Assembly (NCBI GenBank): GCA_025738555.1
Contig: JAOVFP010000002.1
Coordinates: 3,782,001-3,846,000 of the forward strand
Source of the DNA: Cyathus striatus
Lineage: Eukaryota > Basidiomycota > Agaricomycetes > Agaricales > Nidulariaceae
Length of the DNA stretch: 64,000 bases
Direction of reading: 5' to 3'
Shown here piece after piece: positions 31,090-42,275 of the stretch (its first letter is position 1; the number at the start of each line of letters is the position of its first letter). Under the pieces are notes generated by a model. The model had not been told where the DNA came from. It worked only from the letters and a program-made list of their open reading frames with translations, and did not search any database. A program made the translations under genes and the position numbers.

Positions 31090-31530
31090 TCCCACCACTG
31101 GAAATCCTCCCCCAGCCACCCCCACATCAGCCGCAATATCCCTGCTAAGTCGTCCCCTTTTAACTCGCCACTGCTCCTCCATTTGCCACGAAGACTCACT
31201 AGCCTCATCACACAGATGATTACGGGGCACATTGCGCTGAATTACCACCTCCACCGTATTGGCAAAGTAGAGTTACCCTTCTGCGGGAAGTGCACCCTGC
31301 ACTCTCCCGAGACAGCGGAACACTACGTACTGCGGTGCCCAGCATATCGCCAACGACGCGCTCCATTGGAGGCTCAATGTGCCCCTCGACGCCAACAACT
31401 CTCCCTTCACAGGATATTCTCTAACCCAGAGAACCTTGCCGCGCTGGCGACATACGTCAATGCCACAGGACGACTACGGCAAACGCTGGGCGTTATCCCT
31501 ATATGGGAACCCCCCTCCGACGAAGTTTGA
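31090..31530 (+). pseudogene. C-terminal end of LINE ORF2
   Basis: The frame reads RRLTSLITQMITGHIALNYH and then a zinc motif CGKCTLHSPETAEHYVLRC (CX2C...HX4C), ending ATYVNATGRLRQTLGVIPIW plus a short tail. The intact LINE has [19 protein letters not shown] and [20 protein letters not shown] in the same places. Everything upstream is lost by truncation, so this is a dead fragment. Confidence 0.82.
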
Positions 31531-31868
31531 GGCTGATGACGAATTGTAGGATGGAATGGATTTGGACCACACAAGAGAGACTCGACACCCACCGCACCCT
31601 TATGACACCGCTGCCCTGGCGCCCAGGCCATAAAAACAACCACCTTACGGTGCGCTCTCCCCAAGAGATGCCTCCGCTTCTCCCCTCCTGGTGCCCTACC
31701 CTCGGCAGGGCATCCCGAGTTTCAATATATAAAGACGACGGACCATGCATACAGATTTCTCATCTACGATACAAATTACCTCTCACCCCCTACCACACTT
31801 ATATTTACAAGTAGACGTTCCTTTGTCGCGACATATAGTACCCTATCACCGACATTAAATACATGATT

Positions 31869-31870
<2 letters not shown>

Positions 31871-31908
<38 letters not shown>
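31871..31908 (+). repeat. Poly-A tail of the truncated LINE
   Basis: A run of 38 A residues that marks the element's 3' end. Confidence 0.95.
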
Positions 31909-31912
<4 letters not shown>

Positions 31913-31970
31913 CATATAGAGCTTGTTGAGTCCTGAACTTCTCTCTCCAAAGTTCTTCATTTGATTGGCT

Positions 31971-33743
31971 TCACCACGCTTCTTCATCATTGCCTTCTTC
32001 GCGCGGAAGCGGTGGCCACAACTGTTGAACCTTGCCCTCATCGTTCTCTGACTCCCTGTTAATGGTATGGAGTGCACCCACAGCCTGATAGAATACATCT
32101 TTAGCGTTAATGGCGGCCATATCAGCTACGTCAGGGAGAGGGAATAGGGGTAGTGCTGCGGTTACGAGGTGCGGAAAAAGTTCACTCTTCGGAATGACCA
32201 GGTTGGATTGCGGATACTCGATATAAAAAGCCTTAAAAACCGGCTGGGCAATTTCCCCGCGAAGTCCCGAGGAATATTGGCATAGAATGTCAACATATGG
32301 CGCGAGGACTATTTCTGACGATTCTGTGGACGTGGAAACGTTTACAGGTAACGATAAATATGCGATTGCTGCTCCAAAATTTTATCAGCCATTAGATTTT
32401 CCACGAGAGAAAGAGTTTACACTTATTTTCGGGCGTCGAGAGCGTTTCTTCCCCTGTGATAAGTGTGGTTGCTGCATAATACGAAGATCCCCCGGGAACT
32501 GTACTTGGAGGGAAAATCAGAACCGCAGAACCCGACCTCTCCTTATTTTCTTCGGATCTATTAGAGCCATCTAATAGTTCTTCTGTTGACAAATTATTGA
32601 CAACTGAGCTAAATGCTCGGTCAAAAATTAGTATACAACGAGCCAACGCTTTGGCAGAATCCACAGGATGCGAACGTATCGATGATGGACGAGACGTTTG
32701 TAGTACGGGATTTGAAAGAATGTGAGATGACGAAGTAATCAATAAGTCACACGTTAAGGTGTCTGGCACATCCTCTAGTTCAATTGTGTGACGAGAAGTG
32801 GATGTCGATATCGCATGATCTGACTTCTCGCTAGACTGAGAAAGGGCCAATATTTTCCGACCAAGAATATACACAGCCCCGTGAACAGCGGCAGCTCTAC
32901 AGAACCCTTGAGCAATGTCGCCAACTCCTCCATAATGGCCAACTAGAAATGGTGACGGTCCGTATCGACCAATCGAGCGTAAATATACATTGAGCCTTTT
33001 CAGTGCAGGCAAAGCAGGATCTAAATAACATGTTGCAGGGCAGGTTACATAAAGTAACCAAGTACTTACCTGTAGAAGTTTGACAGTAAGCAAGTGAATA
33101 GGCAATCGTTGATGCTGTTTCATCCTTTAATAGAAACGTCTGGCTTATAAACTGTACAAAGGGCATGTCGTATTTGCCTTCAAGCTCTTTGGACCTCTCA
33201 AAATCATCGGCAGCAAATTCCAGAAATCGCATTAATCGCCGTTTTTCGACAAGCCCGATCTCTTTGGCCTTGAATATATCTTCTTTGCTTCCAGGCACGT
33301 TTTTGAATATTCCTGAAGAATCATAGACTGCTACTTGATCCAGTAATCTAAATGTACTATACTTTGAGACACCCGATTGTATTAGAGATATTATAAGGGG
33401 TCCAAGAGATGGAAAAATAGTAGGGCGCAAACAGATAGCATACTGATGGGGAGATGGAGGGATAGAGGATGAGCGACTGGCGCCTCGAAAGCGAGAGGTA
33501 GTCGAGTCAGAACAGTGATCGTCAATCCACTTTACGAGTTCATCCAGTGGAAGACTTGCTTCATCAGCACCATAATGTGGATTTTCGTCTATGTGAACAA
33601 CCTTGTATCCTGCTTTCGACAAAGCACTGGCAGGAGATCTTAATATGAGACAGTGCTGCTGATCTGCTTAGAGACTCACGCAGCGAGGATAGATTCTGTT
33701 ATCCTGTTCCGAGGATTCCAATGTGAAAGTGTGCATCTTCCAT
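31971..33743 (-). CDS. MRS6: Rab escort protein (Rab geranylgeranyltransferase component A), with one apparent one-base frameshift
   Basis: REP presents newly made Rab GTPases to geranylgeranyltransferase and delivers them to membranes. The start at 33743 gives MEDAHFHIGILGTG, and the Rossmann-like GDI/REP opening continues (L)TESILAAALSKAGYKVVHID and ENPHYGADEASLPL. Later landmarks are FLEFAADDFERSKELEGKYD and LKRLNVYLRSIGRYGPSPFL, GHYGGVGDIAQGFCRAAAVH, the GDI/REP core. At 33701 one A is missing on the plus strand: GGATAACAG must read GGATTAACAG to give GTGLTES. I place the stop at 31971 (WPPLPREEGNDEEAW), because that frame continues NAKDVFYQAVGALHTINRES; another frame runs to 31910 but encodes only unrelated basic sequence. 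A LINE fragment lies just downstream. Confidence 0.85.
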
Positions 33744-34229
33744 CAGGATGCCAGTATATGGACTGTATTCCTGAGCCCTTTCCGGTGTCTGGAATCGTTT
33801 TTTCAGGAAGAGAATTAGCTATCTAAATGAATATTAGTCATTGTCAAATGTACACAACGTTGGAGTACATACCTCTATATTTGTTGGCATGCTGTCCTGG
33901 TCTGTGTTGGTGCTTTCACCTGAAGATGAGTCTTGTCCAACAAAATCACTATCATCCTCATCTGAACCGATAGGAACAGGAACTAGACCATTAGTCCTGG
34001 GTCTCTTAGTTGACAAGCGAGATCGAGTACGCTTCTTCAAAGGGTTCCCATCTTCATCCTGCTGCTCGCTCGCAAGGGACTCTTGTAGCTTCGCAGTGTT
34101 CTTAGAACGCTTCCCACGACCGAAGCCTGAATGTGCCAACTACTATATAGAAGATTAAAGGAGTTTTAACGACATACCTGAGTCAACATCCTGAATAGAC
34201 TCATTCCGTTTAGATTCTGCAGAGTCCAT
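33668..34229 (-). CDS. Unrecognised nuclear-type protein overlapping the REP start
   Basis: Exons join to MDSAESKRNESIQDVDSGFG, RGKRSKNTAKLQESLASEQQ, a basic stretch LKKRTRSRLSTKRPRTNG that could be a nuclear localisation signal, an acidic-serine stretch GSDEDDSDFVGQDSSSGEST, then IANSLPEKTIPDTGKGSGIQ. The frame enters the 5' end of the REP gene and, if the missing base at 33701 is restored, stops at 33668 after about 165 residues. As sequenced it would fuse in frame with REP. I do not recognise a family. It could be an upstream part of a bicistronic transcript, a decayed gene, or a mispredicted 5' extension of REP. Confidence 0.45.
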
Positions 34230-34951
34230 ACTTGAATTGAACGATGACTTGGAGAAAAAGCAGCGAGTTCCAGATAAAAGGGTGAGTGCTGAAGGGGTGG
34301 AAAGTCGCTACGTATACCTAAACAAAGAAAATATGCGCGGACGTCGAGACGTCCGTTCGATGTGGGTGTTCTAAGGCGGCAAGGAGGGTGTTAGAACGAT
34401 AAAAAGAGTTTGCGACGTAACAAGAGAGATAGGACTTCAGTACAAAGTTCTGGCGTGAAAATGAAGCGGCGAGAACGTATAAATCGATAGAGTCGACGGT
34501 GAGAGTGTGTAGACGGGGTGTTAAACTTAGAGTACGAGTTCGAAGTGGCGACAAACTTGATTAAAACGAGTTGTAGAAAATACAGAGAATTATATACTGA
34601 ACAAAAACAATTAATCCTAAAATGTGTAAGTTAATACAGAACACAGGTGAACGAAGATCTCGGATTAAGGAGTGGAAAGGAAATAAAATGACATAGCTGA
34701 AGCACGAAGAAAGAAAGGAAATAAATTGGGGGAGCTTGGTTTTGAGGGATAGTGTCGAGGTACTGTCCAGTCTATGTATCGCGATCGCAGCACAGCCACT
34801 ATTAAATCACATGACTATCCATGATAATGATACCTACCCTAAAGTGGAAAATGGAGATGGGAAATTTTTGAAAGTCAAGATTTTCTCGGAACGTCTTTCA
34901 GCTTCTCATCCCTCTCCTCTTCTTTCACCGCCCTTCCAACACTTCACTACA
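34230..34951. other. Divergent promoter region
   Basis: Lies between the minus-strand gene at 33668-34229 and the nucleolin-like gene. It has AT-rich sequence around 34560-34700 and a TTTCTTTC/CTCATCCCTCTCC-type pyrimidine tract just before the ATG at 34952, common before highly expressed fungal genes. No gene is seen. Confidence 0.5.
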
Positions 34952-36730
34952 ATGGCTAAGTCTGACAAGAAAGGAGATAAAAAGGCTACAGCGGCTTCAA
35001 AGCCTAAGGCAGATACAAAATCTTCAGCTACCAAGAAAGCTCCCATTTCCTCCAAGGAGATTCTCAGCAAGGCAACTGTCGTACGCCCGCATTTTCTATC
35101 TGCTTTTCCTTTACTAAACTTCAACGCAGACAAAACCTTCCTTAAAAAAGGTGAAGCCTACTAGAAGGTCGATACATCGTCCTCTGAATCTGGGGATGAG
35201 AAGCCCAAGGCTACCCCAGCTTCTGGCAAGAAGGTTCATCGTTTCTTCTAGTTTTTATAATTTTTTTAAAAAAAAAACATAAACTGATTTAGGCTACGAA
35301 GGACTCTTCTGATGAGAGTAGCGAGTCTTCGTCATCTGAGGATGAGAAACCCAAGGCAGCGCAAGTGAAAACTACGCTTGCCAAGGTATCTTCATCGTCC
35401 GACAGCGACTCTGATAGTGAGGACGAGAAAAAACCCGTTCCTTCCAAGGTTTCTCTCGCCAAAGCGAAAAAATCTGCTAAAAAATCGTCTTCGTCTTCTT
35501 CCGAATCCTCAGATGAAGATAGCGCACCACAAAAATCTGCAAAAGCCACCCTTTCAAAAGCTGTCCCTGCAAAAAAGCGTCCTCATCTTCGTCCAGCTCT
35601 GATTCGGAGTCGGATGAACAGAAGCCTGCTGCTGCTGCGAAGAAATCGTCTTCTAGCGACACCTCCGATGATTCGTCAGATGAGTCTGCAGAGAAAGCAG
35701 ATGACAAGGCTGTTTCTACTAAGAAAGTTTCTTCGTCGAGCGAGAGCTCTGATTCAGACTCTGATGACGAGGACGATGACGGCGATGTCAAAATGGCCAA
35801 TGCACAAGTCACAAACGCTGGTATGTAGCTCACCCATTATTTTCATTTAACATTTATTTAACAAGTGCGTTAGGAAAGCGCAAAGCTACCGATGATTCTC
35901 CTTCTCAGTCAAAGAAGGTCAAGCTTGCTAATGGTGATGCTACGCCTGCTGATAGCGCTGAAGAAATAAAATCCATCTTCGTTGGTCGTCTGTCTTGGTC
36001 GGTTGACAACGATCGTCTCGCTCAGGAGTTCGCTCACTGCGGCGAGGTTGTCTCTGCAGCCGTGCAGATGGATCGCAACACCGGCAAATCTCGTGGTTTC
36101 GGCTACGTGCATTTTTCCACTGCGGATGCCGTAGAGAAGGCTCTGGAAATGAACGGAAAGGAAATCGACGGTCGTCCTGTCAATGTTGACCGTAGTACTC
36201 AACTTGACAAGTCTCAGTCTAGGGAGAAGCGTGCAAAGGTCTTCGGAGATGAAACAAGCCCTCCAAGCAGTACCCTGTTTGTCGGAAATTTGAGCTTTGG
36301 CGTTACCGAAGATTCTGTTTGGTCGTTCTTCAATGACTATGGCGTGAAAAGCGTTCGTCTCCCCACTGATAGGGATACCGGACGTCCCAAAGGATTTGGT
36401 TACGTTGAGTTCGAGGATGTTGATGGTGCAAAGAAGGCATTCGAAACTTGCAATGGACAAGACATCGAAGGCCGTTCAATACGCTTGGATTACTCCCAGC
36501 CTAGGGACAATACTGGAGGAGGCCGTGGTGGATTTGGTGGGCGTGGTGGAGGAGGCGGATTTGGTGGGCGTGGTGGAGGTGGTGGATTTGGTGGGCGCGG
36601 CGGACGTGGCGGAGGAGGCGACAGAGGTGGTCGTGGCCGTGGCGGAAGTCGTGGTCGCGGCGCTCCCAGGGGAGGAAACGCAAGATATGGCACTATTGCT
36701 CAACCCCAGGGCCAAAAGATCACTTTCTGA
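34952..36730 (+). CDS. Nucleolin-like protein (Nsr1/Gar2 type), with one apparent one-base frameshift
   Basis: These nucleolar proteins help pre-rRNA processing and ribosome assembly. The N-terminal half alternates Lys-rich blocks (KAKKSAKKSSSSSSESSDED) with acidic serine stretches that are typical casein-kinase-2 targets. Two RNA-recognition motifs follow: the first with SIFVGRLSWSVDNDRL and KSRGFGYVHF, the second with STLFVGNLSFGVTEDSV and RPKGFGYVEF. The C-terminus is an RGG domain (GGRGGFGGRGGGGGFGGRGG and onward) ending QPQGQKITF. Three introns are evident. The A-run at 35571-35576 is one base too short: GCAAAAAAGCGTCC needs one more A to continue ASSSSSSDSESDEQKPAAAA and reach the RRMs. 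The family is certain. Confidence 0.92.
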
Positions 36731-37023
36731 TCACCTACCGTTACGATACCTGCCCATACATTATGTACATATGATATCTTGTTTTCGTCTATAAGCTTAT
36801 AGGTTTAGCTTCGGTTACTTACGACCGCTGAGGTTAATATTATGGGTTTCTCTTTGGGACATCGTTATCGAGAGATTGATAGTTTGAATTACAATTATGA
36901 AAAACAGGTGTAGATGCTGTGATTAAGGCTATGTATTTTAAAATGTAAAAGATAAAGATCATTATAACTGTCGAGAAGGAAAGTCGAGAAAACGAAAACA
37001 AGAATGCTAATACCACCAACGAT

Positions 37024-39145
37024 TTACCCTTGCATCTTTCCCTCCTGTATAGCTTTCCGAATTGGATTCTGATCAGGGGACAGAGCTCCAATTTTCTCCA
37101 TCCTGTCAAAGAGAACCATCAGTTTTTCCATCTCCCTCTCCTTTTCTTCATCCGTCATATCCAGAAGATCTGGTTTCTCTTCCATAATTGTTCCGGTCAC
37201 GGGATTTATGAGTACACCTTCAGGTGTTGTCAGTTTAGCGTTTGAAGAACCAGCATCATGTTGAGGGGCAACTACAATCCCTTTATGGAATAAGAAACCA
37301 GCCACATTTCCATATCCCACCAGAGTTGAGAGGGTAGATGCTACGATGAATAGACATGAAATAGTTAATAATAAATGCAGCAGATAAAACAACTCACGGT
37401 TAGAGTCGGCCATGGCAAATAACATTTCTCCGATCGTATCCTTTACTCTTGGGTAGTATACTGAAGAAAGAAGTCTGAGGCAGCGACCTAATGTATCAGC
37501 TCGTCCCTCCAATGGTGAAGTCCTATCTAAGTCGTCCGGGACTAGCCATTGTCGAACAGCCGCCCTTGACACTTCATCAGCAATGCATAGCTTTCCGATT
37601 AGCAATACCAGGGGAGGAAGAACTTCGTCCAGGGTGTTATCAACAAGTTCCCTTTTGATGCGTTCCCTGACCTCTTGATCGTCAGCCTCAGTAATGCCTG
37701 GGAAGTGATGTGATAACGAGACGTCGAGAAGATCGCAGGCGCGTTGCAGAACATTAGTAGGCGCATTCGGTGATGGAGAACGTGATAATGATCGTCGTCC
37801 AACAGACAAGACAGACAAGGCGCGATCAAGAGTGCTCGGCTTAGGTGAAGATGGGCTTTGGGTCAAACGAGTGGGAGAGTCACTTCGGCTGCTTGGCGAA
37901 GACTCAGCTTGAGGTGATTGTGAGATAGGTGACTTGGGACTGTTGGTGGACGGTATTTTACTTGAAGGTCCAGAAGTTCCGATCCATAGAGGACGAAGAG
38001 ACGGCGTCGCGGGTATCGCAACCAGTGCATGAATGACATGAGTCATCGGGGGAGCGATTGGGCTCGGGAATGCAGGTGGAAGAGAAGTGAACACGCGGAG
38101 TAAAGCAGGTAGTAGACTGTAGTAAAAATAATTAGTTTCCATTTCAGTGTAAAAGTACCTTTCGCACCCATCAAGCTTAGGGCTCCAAAAGTCACCCATA
38201 ACTTTATTGTCATCTCCGAGTTCATCAGGCGTCAGCGACTCCGTTCGCACCATCTGAAAGAAATAATCAATGAATAAAAATGATAGAAATGATCACAGTC
38301 ACATCGTTTACCTTTGGGTAATGAAGAAGAATGTTAAAGGTGAGCTTGAGCAAATCCGTCATACCTTCTCGAGCCATTTTTGCACCAGCGAGTACGCCAA
38401 CGGAAAGGGTATCCAGTTTCGAAGATATTATTTCAACAATGGTGCGACCATGATGCTTTTCCTCTACAAGAGGGATCAGATACTCCGGGGAAGAGACAGT
38501 AGCTAAAAAGAGAATGCGCGAAAGAATGAAGATTTGATCTGGTGAAGAGGATTTCTGAGAAAAGACGGATATTAGAGATTGAGATGCGGCAAAAAAAGAT
38601 GAATGTAGTTACCTCTAGTAAGAGAGTGCATGTTTCTCCACCATTTACCTCCTTGTCGAGAAAGGTGTCTCGAGCACGTTCAATTAGCAGCAAAGTATTT
38701 GCGATACAACGGAGTGCTTCACTTGAAGCATCTGGATCATCCTTTAAATTGGAGGAAAGTGAGAGAAGAGAAGCAAGATTGGACGACGAAGAGAGGAATT
38801 CTGAGCCCGATGGGTCCTTTGCAAGAGTCTTGATGGCGAGCAGGGCAAGTGCAGCATCTGGCGGGAGTAAGATGCTGCTGAAAGAAGAATGGGATGCACG
38901 GCGCACCTTTGGAGGATAGCCTATATTTGGAGCCACAGGACTTGGTGTCAGATAACAAGGAGTTTATAAGGCTGATGCGAGTTGTTCTGGGTATTGCGAA
39001 AGGCAAGGCTGGGGAAACATGAGGGAGATAAGCGAGATGGGACGCAAGAAGACAGACCATTAACTATTGAATTAAGGACACTAGCGACATCAGACCGGGG
39101 AGAAGCTGGGGAAAGAGCCGTGTATGATTGGAAGAGGTCTGCCAT
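37024..39145 (-). CDS. RIC8: Ric8/synembryn, chaperone and exchange factor for G-alpha subunits, with apparent errors near the 5' end
   Basis: Ric8 folds and activates heterotrimeric G-protein alpha subunits in the cytosol. The start at 39145 gives MADLFQSYTALSPASPRSDV. Later pieces are ILLPPDAALALLAIKTLAKD, ALRCIANTLLLIERARDTFL, LIPLVEEKHHG-like sequence, FNILLHYPKMVRTESLTPDE, CDLLDVSLSHHFPGI, ERIKRELVDNTLDEVLPPLV, LIGKLCIADEVSRAAVRQWL and the diagnostic C-terminus LINPVTGTIMEEKPDLLDMT, DEEKEREMEKLMVLFDRMEK. Two problems lie in the first 200 nt: the GGG at 39039-39041 is one base short (the next frame reads SLISLMFPQPCLSQYPEQLA), and an in-frame TAA stands at 38964-38966. Otherwise the gene is complete, about 560 residues, with several short introns. 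Confidence 0.87.
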
Positions 39146-39629
39146 AGAAACTGGAGGGCTGTGGGGAGGAGAGGAAGAAAGAAAGAAACGAGGAGATGAC
39201 AAGTTCCCTGGACGCTGGTTCTAAAAGGCTCTATGTAGTGGACCGTGGTTGCTATGATCTACGGATTTAGAAATTAAATTTTAAATGCCGGCTTTCAGGA
39301 ACATCGCACTCGAGCTCTTTGTACTCTTTCAGCCTATATTTCTCAATTCAAATCCGCTTTTTCTCCTAGTTACATTAATTACTATTTACCACTACCCTTA
39401 TCCATCTCCTCGCCTATTTACCCTAAGCATACCAACACTGTCGTGCGTTTCAGGCCTCGCCACATGGCTCAATATGCACAAACGATCTCCCGCTGTGCGC
39501 TGTCCCTCTAGGCAATAATGATCCGCTTCCAGACTCCAGTTTCTCTCCTTTGCACGTGCGCGCAACTTGTAAAGTAAACTAGCGGACCATGCTCGCGCCA
39601 TGGGAATACCAGTGCTGCTTCCAAGTCCT
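39146..39629. other. Intergenic region, no gene seen
   Basis: Holds the RIC8 promoter and the 3' flank of MED10. AT-rich sequence near 39260-39400; no coding signal. Confidence 0.5.
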
Positions 39630-40201
39630 TTACGAACTTCCTTGTTCTTCTTTTATCGGCACATGCAAATGCTCGCGTAATTCTGGGAAACTCTGGCATA
39701 GCGCTTCGTTCAAATAGTGCCGATACGACTACAGTAAGTTAGCTCTTTTCTGGAATAGCATACTTGGAACAAACCTCTATTGCTGCAATTTTACCATTCA
39801 TAAACTGATTCTCGGTCGCCGCCCGTTCCAGCCTGTCTTTCGTCAACTGCATCGGATTGCGAGCGTTGTCGATATCATTCAGCACTTGCATTGGAATCAT
39901 CGTTTGGATGTGCCGCGACATGTCGTCTATTGTAGCGAGATGACCAACCACATCATTCCTGTTGAACGTCAGCTTCAGACAGGCGAGATTCTACAAAGAG
40001 ACAGACATACACCCTCATTCCGACCTGTTTCCCGCCTCCGGGCTTGTCACGTTCCTTCGTGGAGTCATTAATTACAGTGGTACCAAGATTATACAATGCA
40101 TTGGCGAGCCCTAGTAATTCGAGCTCTAAATCGCCTTGAATTCCAGAGGGGACTGGAGATTGTGATGCCCGTGGTGAATCTGGTGCAGGAGCTGAGTTCA
40201 T
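39630..40201 (-). CDS. MED10: Mediator complex subunit 10
   Basis: Med10 belongs to the middle module of Mediator, which links activators to RNA polymerase II in the nucleus. The start at 40201 gives MNSAPAPDSPRASQSPVPSG. Three exons join to DLELELLGLANALYNLGTTV, KQVGMRVNDVVGHLATIDDM, SRHIQTMIPMQVLNDIDNAR, NPMQLTKDRLERAATENQFM, NGKIAAIESYRHYLNEALCQ and end LHVPIKEEQGSS. The block from MIPMQVL through ATENQFMNGKI is the family signature. About 155 residues, normal. The gene diverges from the one at 40363 with only 161 bp between start codons, so they share a promoter region. Confidence 0.93.
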
Positions 40202-40362
40202 GGAGACTTAATTGAGACTCGCGTACGGCCCAATTTGGAACCGAGGTTGAGAGTTGTATTTTATAATCTTCCGGTGGTAATACATGTAAACATCGACAGC
40301 ATATAAATATTAAAAACTGCACTTGGTGCATACAATAACCTATTACCGTCGCGTGGACGCTT

Positions 40363-41717
40363 ATGGCAAGTAACAGTGCTTTAAACCTTGCTACTCCTAT
40401 GTCAGAGTCTATTTCGTGCAATGCTGTTTCCAATGTTGTCTGTTCTCAAGTTGTTTCGTCATATCTGAAATCTGCAGGGCTAACGTCCAGCAAGTCCAGT
40501 CCAGAAGGATATTTCCCGTCTGTCTTAAATCATGGAATAATTTCAAATACTCCGTCACAAGTAGCCTGCAGTAAGGATCTTAACGCCAACAAGGGCATCT
40601 CAACTTCTGTCACGAGTCAAAAGAAAGTGACAATGCAAACACGCGTGGCGGTACTGGAGAAGAATCCTCATCGATTTCAAATTATTCCTCTGCGCGACGT
40701 GAAAAATTATTGTGAGGCGTGGCCATTGGTATCCGATTGTTCCAATGCGAATATCCAGACTAGTCCATCTCTGCCAGCACTCGGACTGCGTCCTCGTGAG
40801 CTATTGGTAAGGCTTTTCAGCTTTTCCTCCGAAAGGTCTTAAAGTCCCTTCAGGAAATGGAATCCAACTTCGAAACTGGATTCATCCCACAGATAATATC
40901 TTACACTGCAGACACATGCACACCTTCAGCTTCTGATACTTCTATCAATTCTACACAAGCCACTCCTTTACGGCCCATACCACACGATCGACAACTTCCT
41001 ATGGAACACGTTTTTTCCGCAAATACTTGCTTATTGGGTTCATCTCCATCAGATCCTAGCTATGATATTGACTTTGTAGTTCCATCCTGCCCGCGACCTC
41101 GATCAAACTTGCGTTATCCTGCTGGAAAGCTGGGCTTTTCTAACTCGCGACGAAAAACGTTACTGCCTTCCACGGCGCCATCCTCACGTAAAAGTAGTAG
41201 TAAGATGAATGCTTTAGCTTCGAGGTATTCTTCCGTCACTGGTACCAAAGGAGATAACACGAAAAGACATGCCATCTATTCTCAGTCACTGTACATTTCA
41301 AAGCCAGAAACGTTTGCAAATCCTCTTCTCTCTTTGAAACTTCAAGATGCCACGTTTCTTGCCAACAAGCATGCAAGCTGGACTGGCTCACCTGAAGATC
41401 GTCTCAACTGCAACGTTAGGCGTAGCATTGTGACGGGTGTATACGAGCATGTTCGCAGCGGTAGCCATGGGTCATTTTCTTCAACGAGCAGCATTTCTTC
41501 ATGTTATTCTCAGGCTTCGTTTATGGCTAAGTCTGCGGTAGCCGCACCGCTTCGCTTATTCAAGCGCATGTTGTCGAAGCGGAGGGTTATTTTGAGGGAT
41601 TGCAAAGACATTGTGGCCGCACCAACGAAACAGCCCAAACTCGTTCAGGAAATGATGGCAGATATAGATGAAATGCTTAGAGAATGGAGAGTAGATTCGA
41701 GATCGGACGCTGGATGA
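40363..41717 (+). CDS. Unrecognised Ser-rich protein, two exons
   Basis: Exon 1 (40363-40806) and exon 2 (from 40855) join through a 48-nt GT-AG intron: RPRELL is followed by EMESNFETGFIPQII. The protein is about 435 residues, rich in Ser, Thr and Pro, with no signal peptide or membrane segment. Features seen are a Lys/Arg cluster SNSRRKTLLPSTAPSSRKSS and a more ordered C-terminus AAPLRLFKRMLSKRRVILRD, LVQEMMADIDEMLREWRVDS with helical, amphipathic spacing. I know of no family. The start could also be the ATG at 40399 (MSESISCNAVSN). Shares its promoter with MED10. Confidence 0.75.
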
Positions 41718-42275
41718 AGGATGAAGGATGAAGGACGTATTTTCTGCTTCGGACATGAGTTACAGTTTTGTATGTACTATAGATATGTGAATCCCCGGGA
41801 GTACATCAGGTATTTGCCAGGTATGCAATACAAACGTGATAGAGAGCAGTGTTTGCACCCCAACACGTTGAGATTATCTTTAGGATATGTATGTCGGACG
41901 GAACTAAGGTTTGAAGAAACCTACCTCTGGGAAATGCACGTCGACAGACATTGAAGGGACAACTATGTACATAGTGACTATCTGCCAAAAAGGATCGAGA
42001 TTTAGATATGCATGAACGTGACTGTTATCTTTGTGTGTGTGACGAGGTGAGAGAACGGTCTAAATATGAAGGCTGGGATTGGCTGTCGGAGGCCGTTGGA
42101 GGCAGTCGGAAATAAGCCGACGAAGGATTGGGCGTCGGCCGAGCGGGCTCAATATTAATCGCTTTGCGCATTTAAAAGCACCCATCGGCTTCACTAGGCT
42201 TCCTTTCATTCTTACTACTTAGTATCTCGTTCTTACTGTTCCCTTTTTCTTCTCAGTCGAGTCGCAGATCACACA
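41718..42275. other. Intergenic region upstream of LEU1
   Basis: Contains CGG/CCG-rich words around 42085-42145 (for example GTCGGCCGAGCGGG, TCGGCCGA palindrome), which are plausible sites for zinc-cluster regulators such as Leu3, an inference only. No gene is seen. Confidence 0.5.

Larger units (their letters stand above)
31090..31909 (+). mobile_element. 5'-truncated LINE copy, second family
   Basis: About 820 bp: the C-terminal end of a LINE ORF2, a 3' leader of about 340 nt and a 38-nt poly-A tail (31871-31908). 5' truncation with poly-A and a short target-site repeat is typical of incomplete target-primed reverse transcription. Its protein is only distantly like the full LINE at 4714-10926, so it is another family of the same group. 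It lies about 60 bp past the stop of the Rab escort protein gene, in that gene's 3' flank. Confidence 0.85.

Noticed and set aside
31910..32098. REP C-terminus ending at 31910
   Set aside because: That frame gives basic sequence unrelated to the preceding exon and ends inside the LINE target repeat; the frame ending at 31971 continues the conserved exon.
35571..35576. Programmed frameshifting at the A-run of the nucleolin-like gene
   Set aside because: The same kind of one-base loss occurs in eight unrelated places with no common slippery site or downstream structure, so sequence error is simpler.
36476..36715. Minus-strand Pro/Ser/Thr-rich frames opposite the RGG domain
   Set aside because: They arise from the GGN-repeat codons of the real plus-strand protein.
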